Shown here piece by piece: positions 26,650 to 36,055 of a stretch of 64,000 bases of DNA (its first letter is position 1; each line of letters starts with the position of its first letter). This stretch comes from FEB-25 sp963822175 (GTDB lineage: Bacteria > Chloroflexota > Anaerolineae > Anaerolineales > UBA4823). Both the position numbers and the translations under genes were made by a program. Under the pieces are notes generated by a model that was given only the letters and a program-made list of their open reading frames with translations, ran no database searches and had not been told where the DNA came from. Where the stretch lies: the NCBI GenBank assembly GCA_963822175.1, contig CAWGGJ010000012.1, forward strand, positions 1 to 64,000, written 5' to 3'.

Positions 26650-27372
26650 TTATCCAGCTAATTTTCCCGGAAGCTGGGTGGCGGGTTTCTCACCATGCGC
26701 GTAGATATAGAAAATTGATTTCCCTAACCTTATTTGTGGATCATCCAACAGATAGGTATAGCCGACCTCATGGGATGAGGTATAGTCTGATGCATATCGA
26801 TCCTGCCAAACTTTTCGAAGCGTTGAGGTTATGTCTTGAACCTGGATGTTGACCAGCCCAGCCTCAGCCATCCATCTGCGAAAGTCTTTCGGCGTTGCAT
26901 CACAGAGATAATCCAACCCAATCGCGGTAAGCTCCCGGCACACTGCGGGTGGAAGAGGTTTGGTCACAATCACATCGGTCAGCAGCAATTTCCCGCCCGG
27001 TTTTAGGAGGCGGGCCATCTTGGATTGGCTTATCTTTGTTGGAGCCACAGTCGGATACACGATAAATTCGCTGACCAGGGCATCAAAACTCGAATCCGGT
27101 AATGAAATATCCTCCTTTTCGGCAGGTAAGAACCTGGCTACCTGTTCCAATCCCATCTCGTGGAGGGAGCGACGCGCCTGCTCAAGCGATTCTGGATCCA
27201 GCTCCAGGCCGGTCACATTGCCCTGTTCCATCATCTCGCCGAGCCAGAATACCACTTCACCGGTGCCACTGCACAACACCAGAATTTCCTTACCATCCAC
27301 GGGTGCCAGATCAAAAGATATCTGTTCCAGGATGGGCAAGAGCTGGTTAATCTCACTTCGACTCCATTTCAT
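26650..27372 (-). CDS. Class I SAM-dependent methyltransferase
   Basis: About 240 residues. SAM-binding motif I is VLCSGTGEVVFWLGE, the acidic loop GLELDPESLEQA follows, and the later strands (SFDALVSEFIVYPT, LLKPGGKLLLTDVIVTK) are those of arsM/UbiE-like methyltransferases. ATG 27372 is preferred because GGAGG lies 5 nt upstream; it overlaps the preceding gene by 20 bp. It ends a three-gene operon with a saccharopine-dehydrogenase-like and a terpene-cyclase-like protein, suggesting small-molecule or lipid modification. Substrate unknown. Confidence 0.83.
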   Translation of the reverse strand: MKWSRSEINQLLPILEQISFDLAPVDGKEILVLCSGTGEVVFWLGEMMEQGNVTGLELDPESLEQARRSLHEMGLEQVARFLPAEKEDISLPDSSFDALVSEFIVYPTVAPTKISQSKMARLLKPGGKLLLTDVIVTKPLPPAVCRELTAIGLDYLCDATPKDFRRWMAEAGLVNIQVQDITSTLRKVWQDRYASDYTSSHEVGYTYLLDDPQIRLGKSIFYIYAHGEKPATQLPGKLAG

Positions 27373-28510
27373 CACTGCCTCCATTCACCTGTTGAACTGT
27401 AATCCCCATGCGTTGCATATCTCTCATCAAGCGGTTGGGCTCAACGATATGCGCCTGAAACCATAAACCTGGCCATGCTATTGTCCCATCCAGGTATTGC
27501 AGCAGGCAGGCGGCTACCGGGATGGCGGTGAACAGATATCCGTCCGGATGAGCTATGGCAATATTTATTGATTTGGGTTGGCCGTCCTTGTGACCGGTGG
27601 CCTCCACTTTTAACAGGGTACCATAAGGTGGTTTCGAAAATGTATTCAAACCCCAACGCATCCACCTGGCCATTGGTTTTAAGGCTGCATGAGGCGCAAG
27701 CTTCATGGCAACCAGCGTAAGGGGCATGATGAGCCAATCCACGACCCAATTGAAGCTGCCCACGTAAAAGCCAGTCTCCATTAAAGTCGGGTACATTTGC
27801 GGAAGGAGGCGCATCTCTTCTAACAGCATGGGAGCGCAATACTGCTTCCCAAATACTTCACCAAAATCCATGGAAATGTAATCCGACATGCCCAGCATAT
27901 TTGCTTTTTTCCACTGCCCATTTTTGAAAGACATCATCTGATAGTCATTCATCAATTCCACCAGCTCGTAAATCGTGGAATCTTCAACTTGCAGGCTTTT
28001 CCAATCCTCCTTGATCACACTTCCCACCCTGGCACTTACCAGCTGATCAAAGAACTGGGCAACATAGCGCACCAAGAATGCCGGCAACCCGGGATGGAAA
28101 CCCCCATCCGTGATGAAACAACAGCCTGCTTCCCGGATTTTATCCGCCATGGATTGGAGCAGAACGAGCTTATGGGACGAAATTTGGATATCCAGGTAGC
28201 CAATCCTGGCTTCCAGCGCAGCCTGGGCAACCTGAGGGGCATATTGCGTGGTCGAAGAGGCGACAACCACAAAATCGACCCCGGTGAAGGCTGGTTTCAG
28301 CGTATCAAGTTTGGCGGCATCCGCATAAGCAGCACGTACCCTGTTCCCTTCAACAGCATGGTTTAGCTCTTCGGCGAAAGACCTAGCCTTTTCGAGATTG
28401 CGTCCTGCAATGACAAGCTTTGCATCTGATTCCTGTACAAGCAGGCCTGCTAACGGCCTGCCCGTATTCCCATACCCGCCCAGGATCAAAATGGTTTTTG
28501 CCTCCACCAT
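27353..28510 (-). CDS. Saccharopine dehydrogenase-like NAD(P)-binding protein
   Basis: 385 residues. The N-terminal Rossmann motif ILILGGYGNTGRPLAG and a second strand VIAGRNLEKARSF are characteristic of the saccharopine-dehydrogenase-like oxidoreductases, and FITDGGFHPGLPAFLVRY matches the catalytic-domain entry of that family. Lysine degradation is unlikely from context; these proteins include many lipid and natural-product reductases. It starts 12 nt after the terpene-cyclase-like gene and overlaps the methyltransferase gene. Confidence 0.8.
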   Translation of the reverse strand: MVEAKTILILGGYGNTGRPLAGLLVQESDAKLVIAGRNLEKARSFAEELNHAVEGNRVRAAYADAAKLDTLKPAFTGVDFVVVASSTTQYAPQVAQAALEARIGYLDIQISSHKLVLLQSMADKIREAGCCFITDGGFHPGLPAFLVRYVAQFFDQLVSARVGSVIKEDWKSLQVEDSTIYELVELMNDYQMMSFKNGQWKKANMLGMSDYISMDFGEVFGKQYCAPMLLEEMRLLPQMYPTLMETGFYVGSFNWVVDWLIMPLTLVAMKLAPHAALKPMARWMRWGLNTFSKPPYGTLLKVEATGHKDGQPKSINIAIAHPDGYLFTAIPVAACLLQYLDGTIAWPGLWFQAHIVEPNRLMRDMQRMGITVQQVNGGSDEMESK

Positions 28511-28522
28511 GCCTCCTTTTTT

Positions 28523-29359
28523 TTACCCGGATGATCCATCCTGACTACTGATCAATAATCCATAACGCTTCAATACTTTTATTACCTGGATGGTTGCCCC
28601 CACCGCAGAGCCTTCGCCGTCTTCGGATGCCCAGCTTCCATCCGCTTTCTGGCGATGAAATAATTGATCCAAACAAGTTTCGATGAACGGGTGTTTTTTC
28701 GGCAGGCCTCCCCTGCTTAAACAATCCAATGCCCAGGCAATCTGGCTGTCATCCCATTCGGACAAAGGTATGCTCGCCAAAGATTGAATCCCCAAGCTGG
28801 CCATTTTAGTATAGCGATCTCCGGCCATCAGGAAAACCCCGCTTGCGATCCAGGTGTTATGCAGATAACCATACACCCTACCCGATGGTTCCTGGTGCCT
28901 GAGTAAAAAATGGATGGCTTTACGAAAAGCAGGTGTGGCTTGATAACCACCAACCGCCAACCAATAAGCAGCGTATGCTGACAGGTATAACCTGGTTTTC
29001 AAGTCACCTGGCTGCATCCAGGGTGGAAGGTCAAATTGGACAATTTGTTGATCTTCATCCCAACCTCCATCCTCCATCTGCTTTGCCAACAGGTAGGTAT
29101 ACGCCATTTCGGCGGTGGTAGAGGACAATAAATCCAACTCCTCCATCCACCACATGGCAACGGTGGTTTCATTGATCGTGCTGATATTCCCTTGAATCAT
29201 CCCAAACGGAAATCCTCCGTCTGAGTTTTGAAGCTGAATGAAATCCAAGACTGCATCCTGGCTGGGGTTGGTACCATTAAGGATGATGCTGATCCGATCT
29301 TTTTCAAGGATGGAACCGTTCTCGCCGATAAATGTTATGGATTTAAGAATATCGACCAT
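28523..29359 (-). CDS. Prenyltransferase/squalene-cyclase-like alpha-toroid protein
   Basis: 278 residues made of repeated helical units each carrying a QW-like motif: QLQNSDGGFPFG, QMEDGGWDEDQ, RHQEPSGRVYG and HRQKADGSWASEDG. This is the alpha/alpha-toroid of squalene cyclases and prenyltransferases, but it is less than half the length of a class II cyclase and has no evident DxDD acid motif, so it may be a single-domain relative with another job. First gene of an operon with a reductase and a methyltransferase. Confidence 0.7.
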   Translation of the reverse strand: MVDILKSITFIGENGSILEKDRISIILNGTNPSQDAVLDFIQLQNSDGGFPFGMIQGNISTINETTVAMWWMEELDLLSSTTAEMAYTYLLAKQMEDGGWDEDQQIVQFDLPPWMQPGDLKTRLYLSAYAAYWLAVGGYQATPAFRKAIHFLLRHQEPSGRVYGYLHNTWIASGVFLMAGDRYTKMASLGIQSLASIPLSEWDDSQIAWALDCLSRGGLPKKHPFIETCLDQLFHRQKADGSWASEDGEGSAVGATIQVIKVLKRYGLLISSQDGSSG

Positions 29360-29646
29360 AAGTCCCTGTTCACCTATCCCATAAACCTGAAGCCAATATG
29401 AAGGAGAGATTCATCTCTTGTATGAATAACTTGTCTACATTGCAGTGAGACAATTTTACACCCGACCATTAAACCAATCGGATGTCTTTTGCCAATCCTC
29501 CAATTCTAAATTTTACAATTAACAGTCTCTAAGCTTGAGGGACAAAATTCTGGAGTAAAATCTAGACCTGGCAGCATGCAATACGAACATAACCAGTCCT
29601 GAGATAACACAAATCAGGGAGAAGCAGGAATTCATCGCTTAACACT

Positions 29647-30579
29647 ATGTCATTTACTCCAACACGCGACCGGGTTGACCCGGAAAAGATCAGCACCACA
29701 CCCTTACGCCGCCCGGAATGGATCAAGGTGCGTGCACCATCCGGTGAGACCTACCAGCAGCTGCAAAGTTTGATGCGCAAGAAGGCACTCCACACCGTGT
29801 GTGAAGAGGCCATGTGCCCCAATATGGGGGAATGCTGGGGATCAGGAACAGCCACTTTTTTAATGCTGGGAGATGTATGCACCCGGACATGTGGCTTCTG
29901 CGACGTAAAACGAGGCAAACCCCTTCTATTGGACTGGCGTGAGCCGGAAAGAGTTGCCCAGGCAGTGAAGGCGATGGAGTTGAAGCACGCCGTCATCACC
30001 AGTGTCAATCGAGACGATCGTCATGATGGAGGTGCACCCATCTTCGCCATGGTGATCCGGCACATCCGCAAGCTACATCCTGGATGCTCGATCGAGGTGC
30101 TGATCCCCGATTTCAAAGGCTCGCTTGAAGCATTACAGATCGTCATGGCAGCCCGACCTGAGATCCTGAATCATAACGTTGAGACGGTGCCCAGGCTGTT
30201 CAAACAGGTTCAACCCCAGGACCGCTTTGAATGGGCAGCTGCCACGCTGAGCAATGCAAAGAAGTTGGACCCCGAGGTATTAACCAAGTCAGGCATCATG
30301 GTCGGCTTGGGAGAGACCATGGATGAGATCAAAGAGGTGATGCGCTACCAGCGCAGCTGGGGAGTGGATATCCTGACGGTGGGGCAGTATCTTCAGCCCA
30401 GCAAAAAGCACCTTCCGATTGATCGTTACTACACCCTGGAGGAATTTACTGAAATCAAGGAGTTCGGTTTGAGCATCGGTTTCAGGTGGGTCGAGAGTGG
30501 ACCACTGGTACGGTCCTCATACCATGCTGCCGAGCAAGTGCGGGAGCTGAGCATCGTACACCGAAAATTGTACGGGTAA
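29647..30579 (+). CDS. lipA: Lipoyl synthase
   Basis: 310 residues. The two [4Fe-4S] clusters are assigned by Cys52/57/63 (auxiliary cluster, CEEAMCPNMGECW) and Cys78/82/85 (radical-SAM CxxxCxxC, CTRTCGFC). The C-terminal LVRSSYHAAEQ supplies the conserved RSSY Ser ligand. It inserts two sulfurs into octanoyl groups on lipoyl-dependent enzymes. No lipB is adjacent. Its 3' end overlaps the convergent PAP2 gene by 63 bp. Confidence 0.96.
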   Translation: MSFTPTRDRVDPEKISTTPLRRPEWIKVRAPSGETYQQLQSLMRKKALHTVCEEAMCPNMGECWGSGTATFLMLGDVCTRTCGFCDVKRGKPLLLDWREPERVAQAVKAMELKHAVITSVNRDDRHDGGAPIFAMVIRHIRKLHPGCSIEVLIPDFKGSLEALQIVMAARPEILNHNVETVPRLFKQVQPQDRFEWAAATLSNAKKLDPEVLTKSGIMVGLGETMDEIKEVMRYQRSWGVDILTVGQYLQPSKKHLPIDRYYTLEEFTEIKEFGLSIGFRWVESGPLVRSSYHAAEQVRELSIVHRKLYG

Positions 30580-31086
30580 AATCCCGGAGTTTACGATCAG
30601 CAAGACGATCACTCCCATGATCAAGCCAAGGACCATCCCAGCGAGAACATCAGATAGGTAGTGAACCCCCATCGCAACGCGAGCCAGGCCAACAAGTGGT
30701 GCCCAAAAAAGAAGGATCAGCCCCAGCCAGAGGGGGCCAATCCCAAGGACCACGGTAGCCAGCATCATTGACCTGACAGCATGGCCGGAGGGGAACGAAT
30801 GCGGATCGGTGCTGCGGTAAAACTTTCCCCACTCTCCTTCCGGCCGTTTACGCCTTACAGAGACCTTTACAATAAAGACCACTACAGCGGTTAGCAGGAT
30901 GGAAAAGACCATAATTGCTGCCCTGGCTTTCCAATAATCCTTTCCCAACCAGTACAGTAATCCCAATCCTATCAACCAAAACCAAGAATCACCTGAATGT
31001 GCTAAAACCGCTGCCATTGTACGCAGCGGTCCAGGTTTCTCAGCAATGCGAATCTTTTTTGTTAAGCGTGCATCCAGCTCGATCAA
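30517..31086 (-). CDS. PAP2-type membrane phosphatase
   Basis: 189 residues with about five membrane helices. All three PAP2 motifs are visible: KVSVRRKRPEGEW (KxxxxxxRP), FPSGHAVRSM (PSGH) and RVAMGVHYLSDVLAG (SRxxxxxHxxxD-type). Such enzymes dephosphorylate lipid phosphates such as phosphatidic acid or undecaprenyl pyrophosphate at the outer face of the membrane. The TTG start overlaps the stop of the NTP-transferase gene, implying coupling. The last 63 bp overlap lipA on the other strand. Confidence 0.87.
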   Translation of the reverse strand: MIELDARLTKKIRIAEKPGPLRTMAAVLAHSGDSWFWLIGLGLLYWLGKDYWKARAAIMVFSILLTAVVVFIVKVSVRRKRPEGEWGKFYRSTDPHSFPSGHAVRSMMLATVVLGIGPLWLGLILLFWAPLVGLARVAMGVHYLSDVLAGMVLGLIMGVIVLLIVNSGILPVQFSVYDAQLPHLLGSMV

Positions 31087-31859
31087 TGCTTCACCCGTTC
31101 AGCCAGGTCCGCCCTTATCATCTCCAGCTGGTGGGGTTTGTCCACATCCATGCCTACTTCTGCATACGGGCAGACGATGGCTGTCCCGGTCATGTGTAAG
31201 CGAGCGGCTACATTCTTCACAGCCTGATCCAAGGTGAACCTGCGGAGGACCATCATTAACAGCGTGTCATAACCGATGATGGCAGCCTGTTTGATGGGAT
31301 TCTTTCGCGTGGCAACCAATCTCTCCCAAATTTCTGTGTTCGCTGAAGCGACGGATGTTTTCACCACATTCATATCGCCACCACAGACCTCCATATCCTT
31401 CAACCTGGTAAATGTCCGTTTGGAAGTAGGGTAGCGAGCCTCGATCACTTCACGTTTCACCACGGTGTAGCATAAATCCACATCAGATTGCAGACAAGTA
31501 TTAATTTCCCAATCCACCATTTCGGAGGTGATTCCAGGAATATCAGATGATACCAAGAGCGCCCGGGTTGTGGATGGGTTGATCTGTACGACTTTATTAA
31601 TGCCGGCTAACAAATTCTCGATCATGCTATTACAATTAGGAATAAAGTATAAAGGCTTCGTGCAAGTCACCCCACTTTCCTCAGCCAGGCCTATCAAGAC
31701 AACATTTTCAACCTGCTTTGCGCCACTCAATGCATCCAAAACCCACTGGACCATAGGCTTCCCGCCAATATCCAGCAGTGCCTTGGGTTTGCCTTGTGTG
31801 TGTGGGTATAAAGGTTCATCCGGTTTTGGGATTCCTCCTGCGGTCACCACTGCGTCCAT
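31083..31859 (-). CDS. MobA-like NTP transferase
   Basis: About 258 residues. It starts with a nucleotidyltransferase P-loop-like segment (AVVTAGGIPKPDEPLYP) and has LDIGGKPMVQWVLDAL and VSSDIPGITSEMVDW, the pattern of the NTP_transf/MobA fold that activates sugars, alcohols or cofactors with NTP. The usual GGxxxRxG is altered, so the substrate is not predictable. GGAGG precedes the tandem ATG codons. It lies between a dehydrogenase-like protein and a PAP2 phosphatase, which suggests lipid headgroup or phospho-alcohol chemistry. Confidence 0.75.
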   Translation of the reverse strand: MDAVVTAGGIPKPDEPLYPHTQGKPKALLDIGGKPMVQWVLDALSGAKQVENVVLIGLAEESGVTCTKPLYFIPNCNSMIENLLAGINKVVQINPSTTRALLVSSDIPGITSEMVDWEINTCLQSDVDLCYTVVKREVIEARYPTSKRTFTRLKDMEVCGGDMNVVKTSVASANTEIWERLVATRKNPIKQAAIIGYDTLLMMVLRRFTLDQAVKNVAARLHMTGTAIVCPYAEVGMDVDKPHQLEMIRADLAERVKH

Positions 31860-31893
31860 CATTCACCTCCGAACTTAGAAACCCAAAGAGAAC

Positions 31894-32793
31894 TCAATTC
31901 AATGTCTGCAGCTGGGGTTGAATTCCAAGCTGGTCCAGCATCTGGTTCAGCTCGTCATGGGTCAGCTTGCGCCCTTTACCAGCTGCAGCAATCAACGCGG
32001 CTTCCATCATATTGGTACCAAATGACCGCCCCTCCAAAACAGGTGTGGAAGTGACGAGGTATTTTATCCCCACGTGGCGGAATAGCTCTACGTCCTCAGG
32101 GGTGGTAGTATTGGTAGCGACAATTTTTCCATCCAGCCTTCCAGGCATATGACGCTTAATATAATGACAGTCTCCAGCCAGCACTTTAGCCCATTGATAA
32201 TACTTCTCCCACTTGGGGATACTTTTTTCCTGCTTCTCACCGGTTGGATATACCCATTCAAAAGGTAATCTCCCAGCAATGGGCATCATGATGGCAGCTA
32301 AACTCTTCAATGTTGAGGAGCTGTGAATTGGAAAAGGCAACCCCAAGGTAAACATCAGATCACCAAACACACATTCGTAACCACCATCCAGAAAAGACTT
32401 GGTCATCCCCCAACGATCGACCCCAACGGTAACCAGAACCTTTTTCTCGGTAATGTAACTGCCGATATTCGCTTCAATGAAAGGCACAATGCGGTTTTCC
32501 AGTGTGTTCTTTAAACCGACCCCATCCACGACAGGCGTCTGCTTGATATATTGCACCATTGGCTGCACTGAATACAGTGGATACCATTTCTTATCCACCA
32601 TCACGCCTAGGTCAGCACCACCCACACCAAAAGCATCCACCTTGCCATCTAATTCTTTATATAACTGGGCAGCTTTTTCCATTGAGCCGTCGGTTCCGAT
32701 GCGTTCAATACGCACCTTTTCACCGAACAAATCAATTTCAACGGCCTTGTCACGTTTCGATGAACCAATGCTTATGCTGACTGCACGCTTCAT
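31894..32793 (-). CDS. Conserved protein of the type annotated 'quinate 5-dehydrogenase'
   Basis: About 299 residues. It begins RAVSISIGSSKRDK and has a DAFGVGGADLGV segment and VLVTVGVDRWGMTKSFLDGG, a pattern I associate with proteins labelled quinate/shikimate 5-dehydrogenase in Anaerolineae and Clostridia, although the catalytic Lys/Asp pair of true shikimate dehydrogenases is not obvious. The function should be regarded as unknown. Met4 (32793) is preferred given GGAG upstream. A TACAAT -10-like box lies about 25 nt upstream, making it the likely first gene of the operon with the NTP transferase and PAP2 genes. Confidence 0.6.
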   Translation of the reverse strand: MKRAVSISIGSSKRDKAVEIDLFGEKVRIERIGTDGSMEKAAQLYKELDGKVDAFGVGGADLGVMVDKKWYPLYSVQPMVQYIKQTPVVDGVGLKNTLENRIVPFIEANIGSYITEKKVLVTVGVDRWGMTKSFLDGGYECVFGDLMFTLGLPFPIHSSSTLKSLAAIMMPIAGRLPFEWVYPTGEKQEKSIPKWEKYYQWAKVLAGDCHYIKRHMPGRLDGKIVATNTTTPEDVELFRHVGIKYLVTSTPVLEGRSFGTNMMEAALIAAAGKGRKLTHDELNQMLDQLGIQPQLQTLN

Positions 32794-33062
32794 ACCACAC
32801 ATCTCCAGACAACAAAATTGTATGATAAATCGATAGAAGTATACTACCCAACTAAAAAGGTATAACCCCTTAGTTTAAGCAAAGATACCTAGTAAGAAAC
32901 ACAGGTGATAGGAAAGTCTGGCTGGTTTTAGTCATATTCTCAACCGGTTAGTAAGGATACTACCTTTGGCATTCTGCCTGAAAAGGTTATAATCCAATCA
33001 TCTGCCGGATGAGAGTTTTAAGCAACGACAGTGTCAAAATAATGCTCATGGAGGCAAAAACC

Positions 33063-33983
33063 GTGGTACTTCCCAGGCATGCGTATTTCCAAGGCAGGAT
33101 CGTTCCCTATTCTGAAGCAAAAATTGGTGTGCTTACCCATGCGCTTAATTACGGCACCGCTGCATTTGGAGGGGTGCGTGCTTATTGGAATGATGATCTG
33201 AAGCAGTTATTCATTTTCCGGGCTGCTGATCATTATCGGAGATTCCTCAATTCGGCCAAACTATTGTGTATGCAGCTTGACCAGACTGCTGAAAGCCTGA
33301 CACAATTAACCGTCGACTTGCTGAGGGTGGATAATTATCATCAAGATATCTACATACGCCCCCTGGCTTACAAATCCGACGAGATCATTGGGGTGAAATT
33401 GCATGGCTTACACGAAGAGCTATCGATATGTGCCATCCCATTTGAGCGCTATTTGGATGATGATACCAATGCCCATGTCACCATCTCTTCATGGCGGCGG
33501 GTGGATGACAATATCATCCCTGCCCGAGGGAAAATCGCTGGGGCGTATGCCAACTCTGCATTCATCAAAACAGACGCTGTCAGGGCTGGGTTTGATGAAG
33601 CCCTGGTTCTTACCCAGGAAGGACACATATCGGAAGGAAGTGCAATGAATTTCTTTATGGTTCGGGATGGCAGCCTGGTGACACCTCCCATAACCGAAAA
33701 TATCCTCGAAGGTATTACCCGCCGCAGTGTGATCGAGCTGGCACGGGAAGAATTAAATCTTACTATCGTGGAACGGCAGGTCGATCGCACCGAAGTCTAT
33801 CTTTGTGATGAGCTATTCCTCACCGGCACGGCAGCACAAATTACTGCCGTCACGCGTGTTGACCATCGCCTTGTGGCTGATGGCAAGATGGGACCGATAA
33901 CAACCCACTTGTACCATCTTTTCCAGGATATTTTACGTGGGCGGGTCGATAAATATCAGAAATGGCTGACACCGGTATACTAG
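33063..33983 (+). CDS. ilvE: Branched-chain amino acid aminotransferase
   Basis: About 307 residues of the class IV PLP fold. Typical stretches are YFQGRIVPYSEAKIGVLTHALNYGTAAFGG (split over residues ~8-37), RGKIAGAYANSAFIKTDA with the PLP-lysine, and ITRRSVIELAREEL. It interconverts branched-chain amino acids and 2-oxo acids. The GTG at 33063 is chosen because GGAGG lies 8 nt upstream and family members begin near this point; an earlier ATG at 33009 lacks a ribosome site. Single gene with its own terminator. Confidence 0.92.
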   Translation: MVLPRHAYFQGRIVPYSEAKIGVLTHALNYGTAAFGGVRAYWNDDLKQLFIFRAADHYRRFLNSAKLLCMQLDQTAESLTQLTVDLLRVDNYHQDIYIRPLAYKSDEIIGVKLHGLHEELSICAIPFERYLDDDTNAHVTISSWRRVDDNIIPARGKIAGAYANSAFIKTDAVRAGFDEALVLTQEGHISEGSAMNFFMVRDGSLVTPPITENILEGITRRSVIELAREELNLTIVERQVDRTEVYLCDELFLTGTAAQITAVTRVDHRLVADGKMGPITTHLYHLFQDILRGRVDKYQKWLTPVY

Positions 33984-34058
33984 ATGTAGGCAATTGCATC
34001 ACTGAGTGTTGCTAGTGATCTAATCACTAATAATTTTTATAAATAACAGCGGGATAAT

Positions 34059-34085
34059 GAGTGAATTGAACTCACTGTTTTTTTA
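34059..34085 (+). terminator. Rho-independent terminator of ilvE
   Basis: A short hairpin (AGTGA, 7-nt loop, TCACT) is followed by seven T residues on the plus strand, about 80 bp after the ilvE stop and overlapping the end of the convergent phosphoesterase gene. Confidence 0.65.
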
Positions 34086-34631
34086 ATCCAGAGGGATTAT
34101 TTCGCCCAGAGGTTCCTTGCCTTCGTTGAGAAACAATAATCCAACGGTAGAAGGGTCGCTTCTTGGCCAGGGATAACTCGTCGATCCTGGATTGAAGAAT
34201 AATTTCCCTTCTAAATGGAAATTGCATGGAACATGCAAATGCCCGAACACGATCACATCAACTCCGGGAAAAGTATGCAATAAGCGCTTGATGTACTTCT
34301 CCACGCGCTTACCACGCACCTTTTGTTGCGCCTTATCAACGATATACCTGCTGAAAGTTCCATGTCCATGTACCAGACCAATTGACACACCATTAAAGTT
34401 CAACTGAAGGCGAAGCGGAAGGTTGCGGAGATAAAAAATATCCCGGTTACCCTGCACAGCATGGACAGGAGCTAATTGCTCCAGCTCTTTCAACACACCT
34501 GAGGTGGAAACATCACCGGTGTGCAGAATGGCATCCACCTTAGCTTGCTGAAAAATCTCAAATATACGCGGGTTTAATTGCGGCACCCGATCAGGGATGT
34601 GGGTATCCCCGAGCACACCCAGAGTGGTCAT
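34083..34631 (-). CDS. YfcE/MJ0936-type metallophosphoesterase
   Basis: About 182 residues with the compact calcineurin-like set: VLGDTHIPD, HTGDVST, VQGNRD, LVHGHGTFS and VFGHLHVPC. Members hydrolyse phosphodiesters; the natural substrate is usually unknown. The ATG at 34631 overlaps the stop of the acetyltransferase gene by 4 bp (ATGA), so the two are translationally coupled. Confidence 0.86.
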   Translation of the reverse strand: MTTLGVLGDTHIPDRVPQLNPRIFEIFQQAKVDAILHTGDVSTSGVLKELEQLAPVHAVQGNRDIFYLRNLPLRLQLNFNGVSIGLVHGHGTFSRYIVDKAQQKVRGKRVEKYIKRLLHTFPGVDVIVFGHLHVPCNFHLEGKLFFNPGSTSYPWPRSDPSTVGLLFLNEGKEPLGEIIPLD

Positions 34632-35986
34632 GAAATCGGCCATACATCGGATGGTTGCCTGGGGAATAATGCACTTAACAAGACGTGGAACTCATCCCGG
34701 CTGGTCCAGCAATCCACAAAGCTGGTTTTTAACATTTCCAGGGAACGATAGCCAAACAAGAGCTGCAGGAAAGTGTGTGGTGGGAAGCCAGCATCGCCTG
34801 CATGACCGTACGGCATGGGTTTCCAGGCTTCGATGGTAGATAGCTTCCCTTTTTCTATCACCAGGCGTAACCCATCCCGGTAAAACGTCATTTTAATCTC
34901 ACCTGAGTATCCAGAAATACTTGACTCGTCCAGTCTTTTTTCGAGAGCAGGTTTGATCAGCTGCAGGAAGGCGGGAATATCAACCACGCGCAAATACCAG
35001 GCATATGGTTTGCGCACACGGGGCAGGCTATCAGGTATCACGTTATAAACAGGGTGCTCTTCTCCCAACCAAAAGCCAAACGCACCAAAAGGCTTCTTCT
35101 CTCCATGTTCGGGAGCGAACATGTTGTAGGTATTCTCAAGGTAGCGAATTACAGATGGGGTGATCTCATGCCAGGAAAAACCAGGGACGATCTCATACCT
35201 TGTAAGAACCATGAAATCCCCCCAAGTGAAGGGGGGATGGTTAATGAAACCTACCCTCTCGGCAGTATTTGTCTCAATGATGCCTGTCATCACCCGCTGG
35301 ACATTGGTAGCGCTTTTTCCGGTCAGCTCGTCCTTCCAGATTTCATCATCGCGATTGCATGCAACCAGCGATCGTTGGCAGCCCAGGGTATATAACCCAG
35401 ACAGGAATGGAATATCTGATTCGACCGCAGGACGGATCCTGTACGCGTCTGATTCGTTTTCCTTCAGCCTTGGAACGTGGGTGGGAAACCCTGCGCGACC
35501 TCCACCCAGGTTCATCGCCATTTCATAACCAAAAAGACGGTAATAGTATGGGATGCCAGTGATTACCTGAACCGAATCACCTTCCTCGGCACTCCACTGG
35601 TGGATCACATCGAATTGATTTCGCACCAGACCGCGATTGCGGTATTCCGGCAGGGTGCCCACCAACTCAGGACGCCCCACTTTGAAGGGGATGCCCGCAT
35701 ACGTCCATGTTTGAGGGATCAGGTTCATCGCCGAGACGATCTGCCCTTTGTTCACATCCTCCACGATGGTGAAATCGCTGGTCCTGAATGTTGGGTGGTG
35801 TTTTAACATCAAGTCCCGAGTCCATGCACTCACACGGTCATCAGGTTTGTCAGGCCCTTCATCTGAATGAACCCTTGCATTGAAATCTGCCAGGGCTTCA
35901 GCATCGTCTACCCTCGAACGTCGAAGGATCAATCCATCACCGAGGTCAATGGGTAGCTTGCCAGTATTGGTGGGTGATGTTGTCAT
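34628..35986 (-). CDS. Eis-like GNAT N-acetyltransferase
   Basis: About 452 residues. The N-terminal GNAT domain shows VGRPELVGTLPEYRNRGLVRNQFD, of which the R-N-R-G-L-V core is the acetyl-CoA pyrophosphate loop. The remaining two thirds (a second GNAT-like region and a sterol-carrier-type C terminus with FYRDGLRLVIEKGKLS) match the three-part plan of Eis-type enzymes, which acetylate amines including aminoglycosides in mycobacteria. Substrate here unknown. ATG 35986 has AAGGAGAG upstream. Confidence 0.8.
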   Translation of the reverse strand: MTTSPTNTGKLPIDLGDGLILRRSRVDDAEALADFNARVHSDEGPDKPDDRVSAWTRDLMLKHHPTFRTSDFTIVEDVNKGQIVSAMNLIPQTWTYAGIPFKVGRPELVGTLPEYRNRGLVRNQFDVIHQWSAEEGDSVQVITGIPYYYRLFGYEMAMNLGGGRAGFPTHVPRLKENESDAYRIRPAVESDIPFLSGLYTLGCQRSLVACNRDDEIWKDELTGKSATNVQRVMTGIIETNTAERVGFINHPPFTWGDFMVLTRYEIVPGFSWHEITPSVIRYLENTYNMFAPEHGEKKPFGAFGFWLGEEHPVYNVIPDSLPRVRKPYAWYLRVVDIPAFLQLIKPALEKRLDESSISGYSGEIKMTFYRDGLRLVIEKGKLSTIEAWKPMPYGHAGDAGFPPHTFLQLLFGYRSLEMLKTSFVDCWTSRDEFHVLLSALFPRQPSDVWPIS

Positions 35987-36055
35987 GGAGCTCTCCTTAT
36001 CCGTGCCTCTCCGGCAGGTCAAGTCTATCACCAACCGGGCTCAAATGACAACCCG

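Noticed and set aside
33009..33062. Longer N terminus for ilvE from ATG 33009
   Set aside because: No ribosome site precedes it, while GGAGG stands 8 nt before the GTG at 33063 where family members begin.
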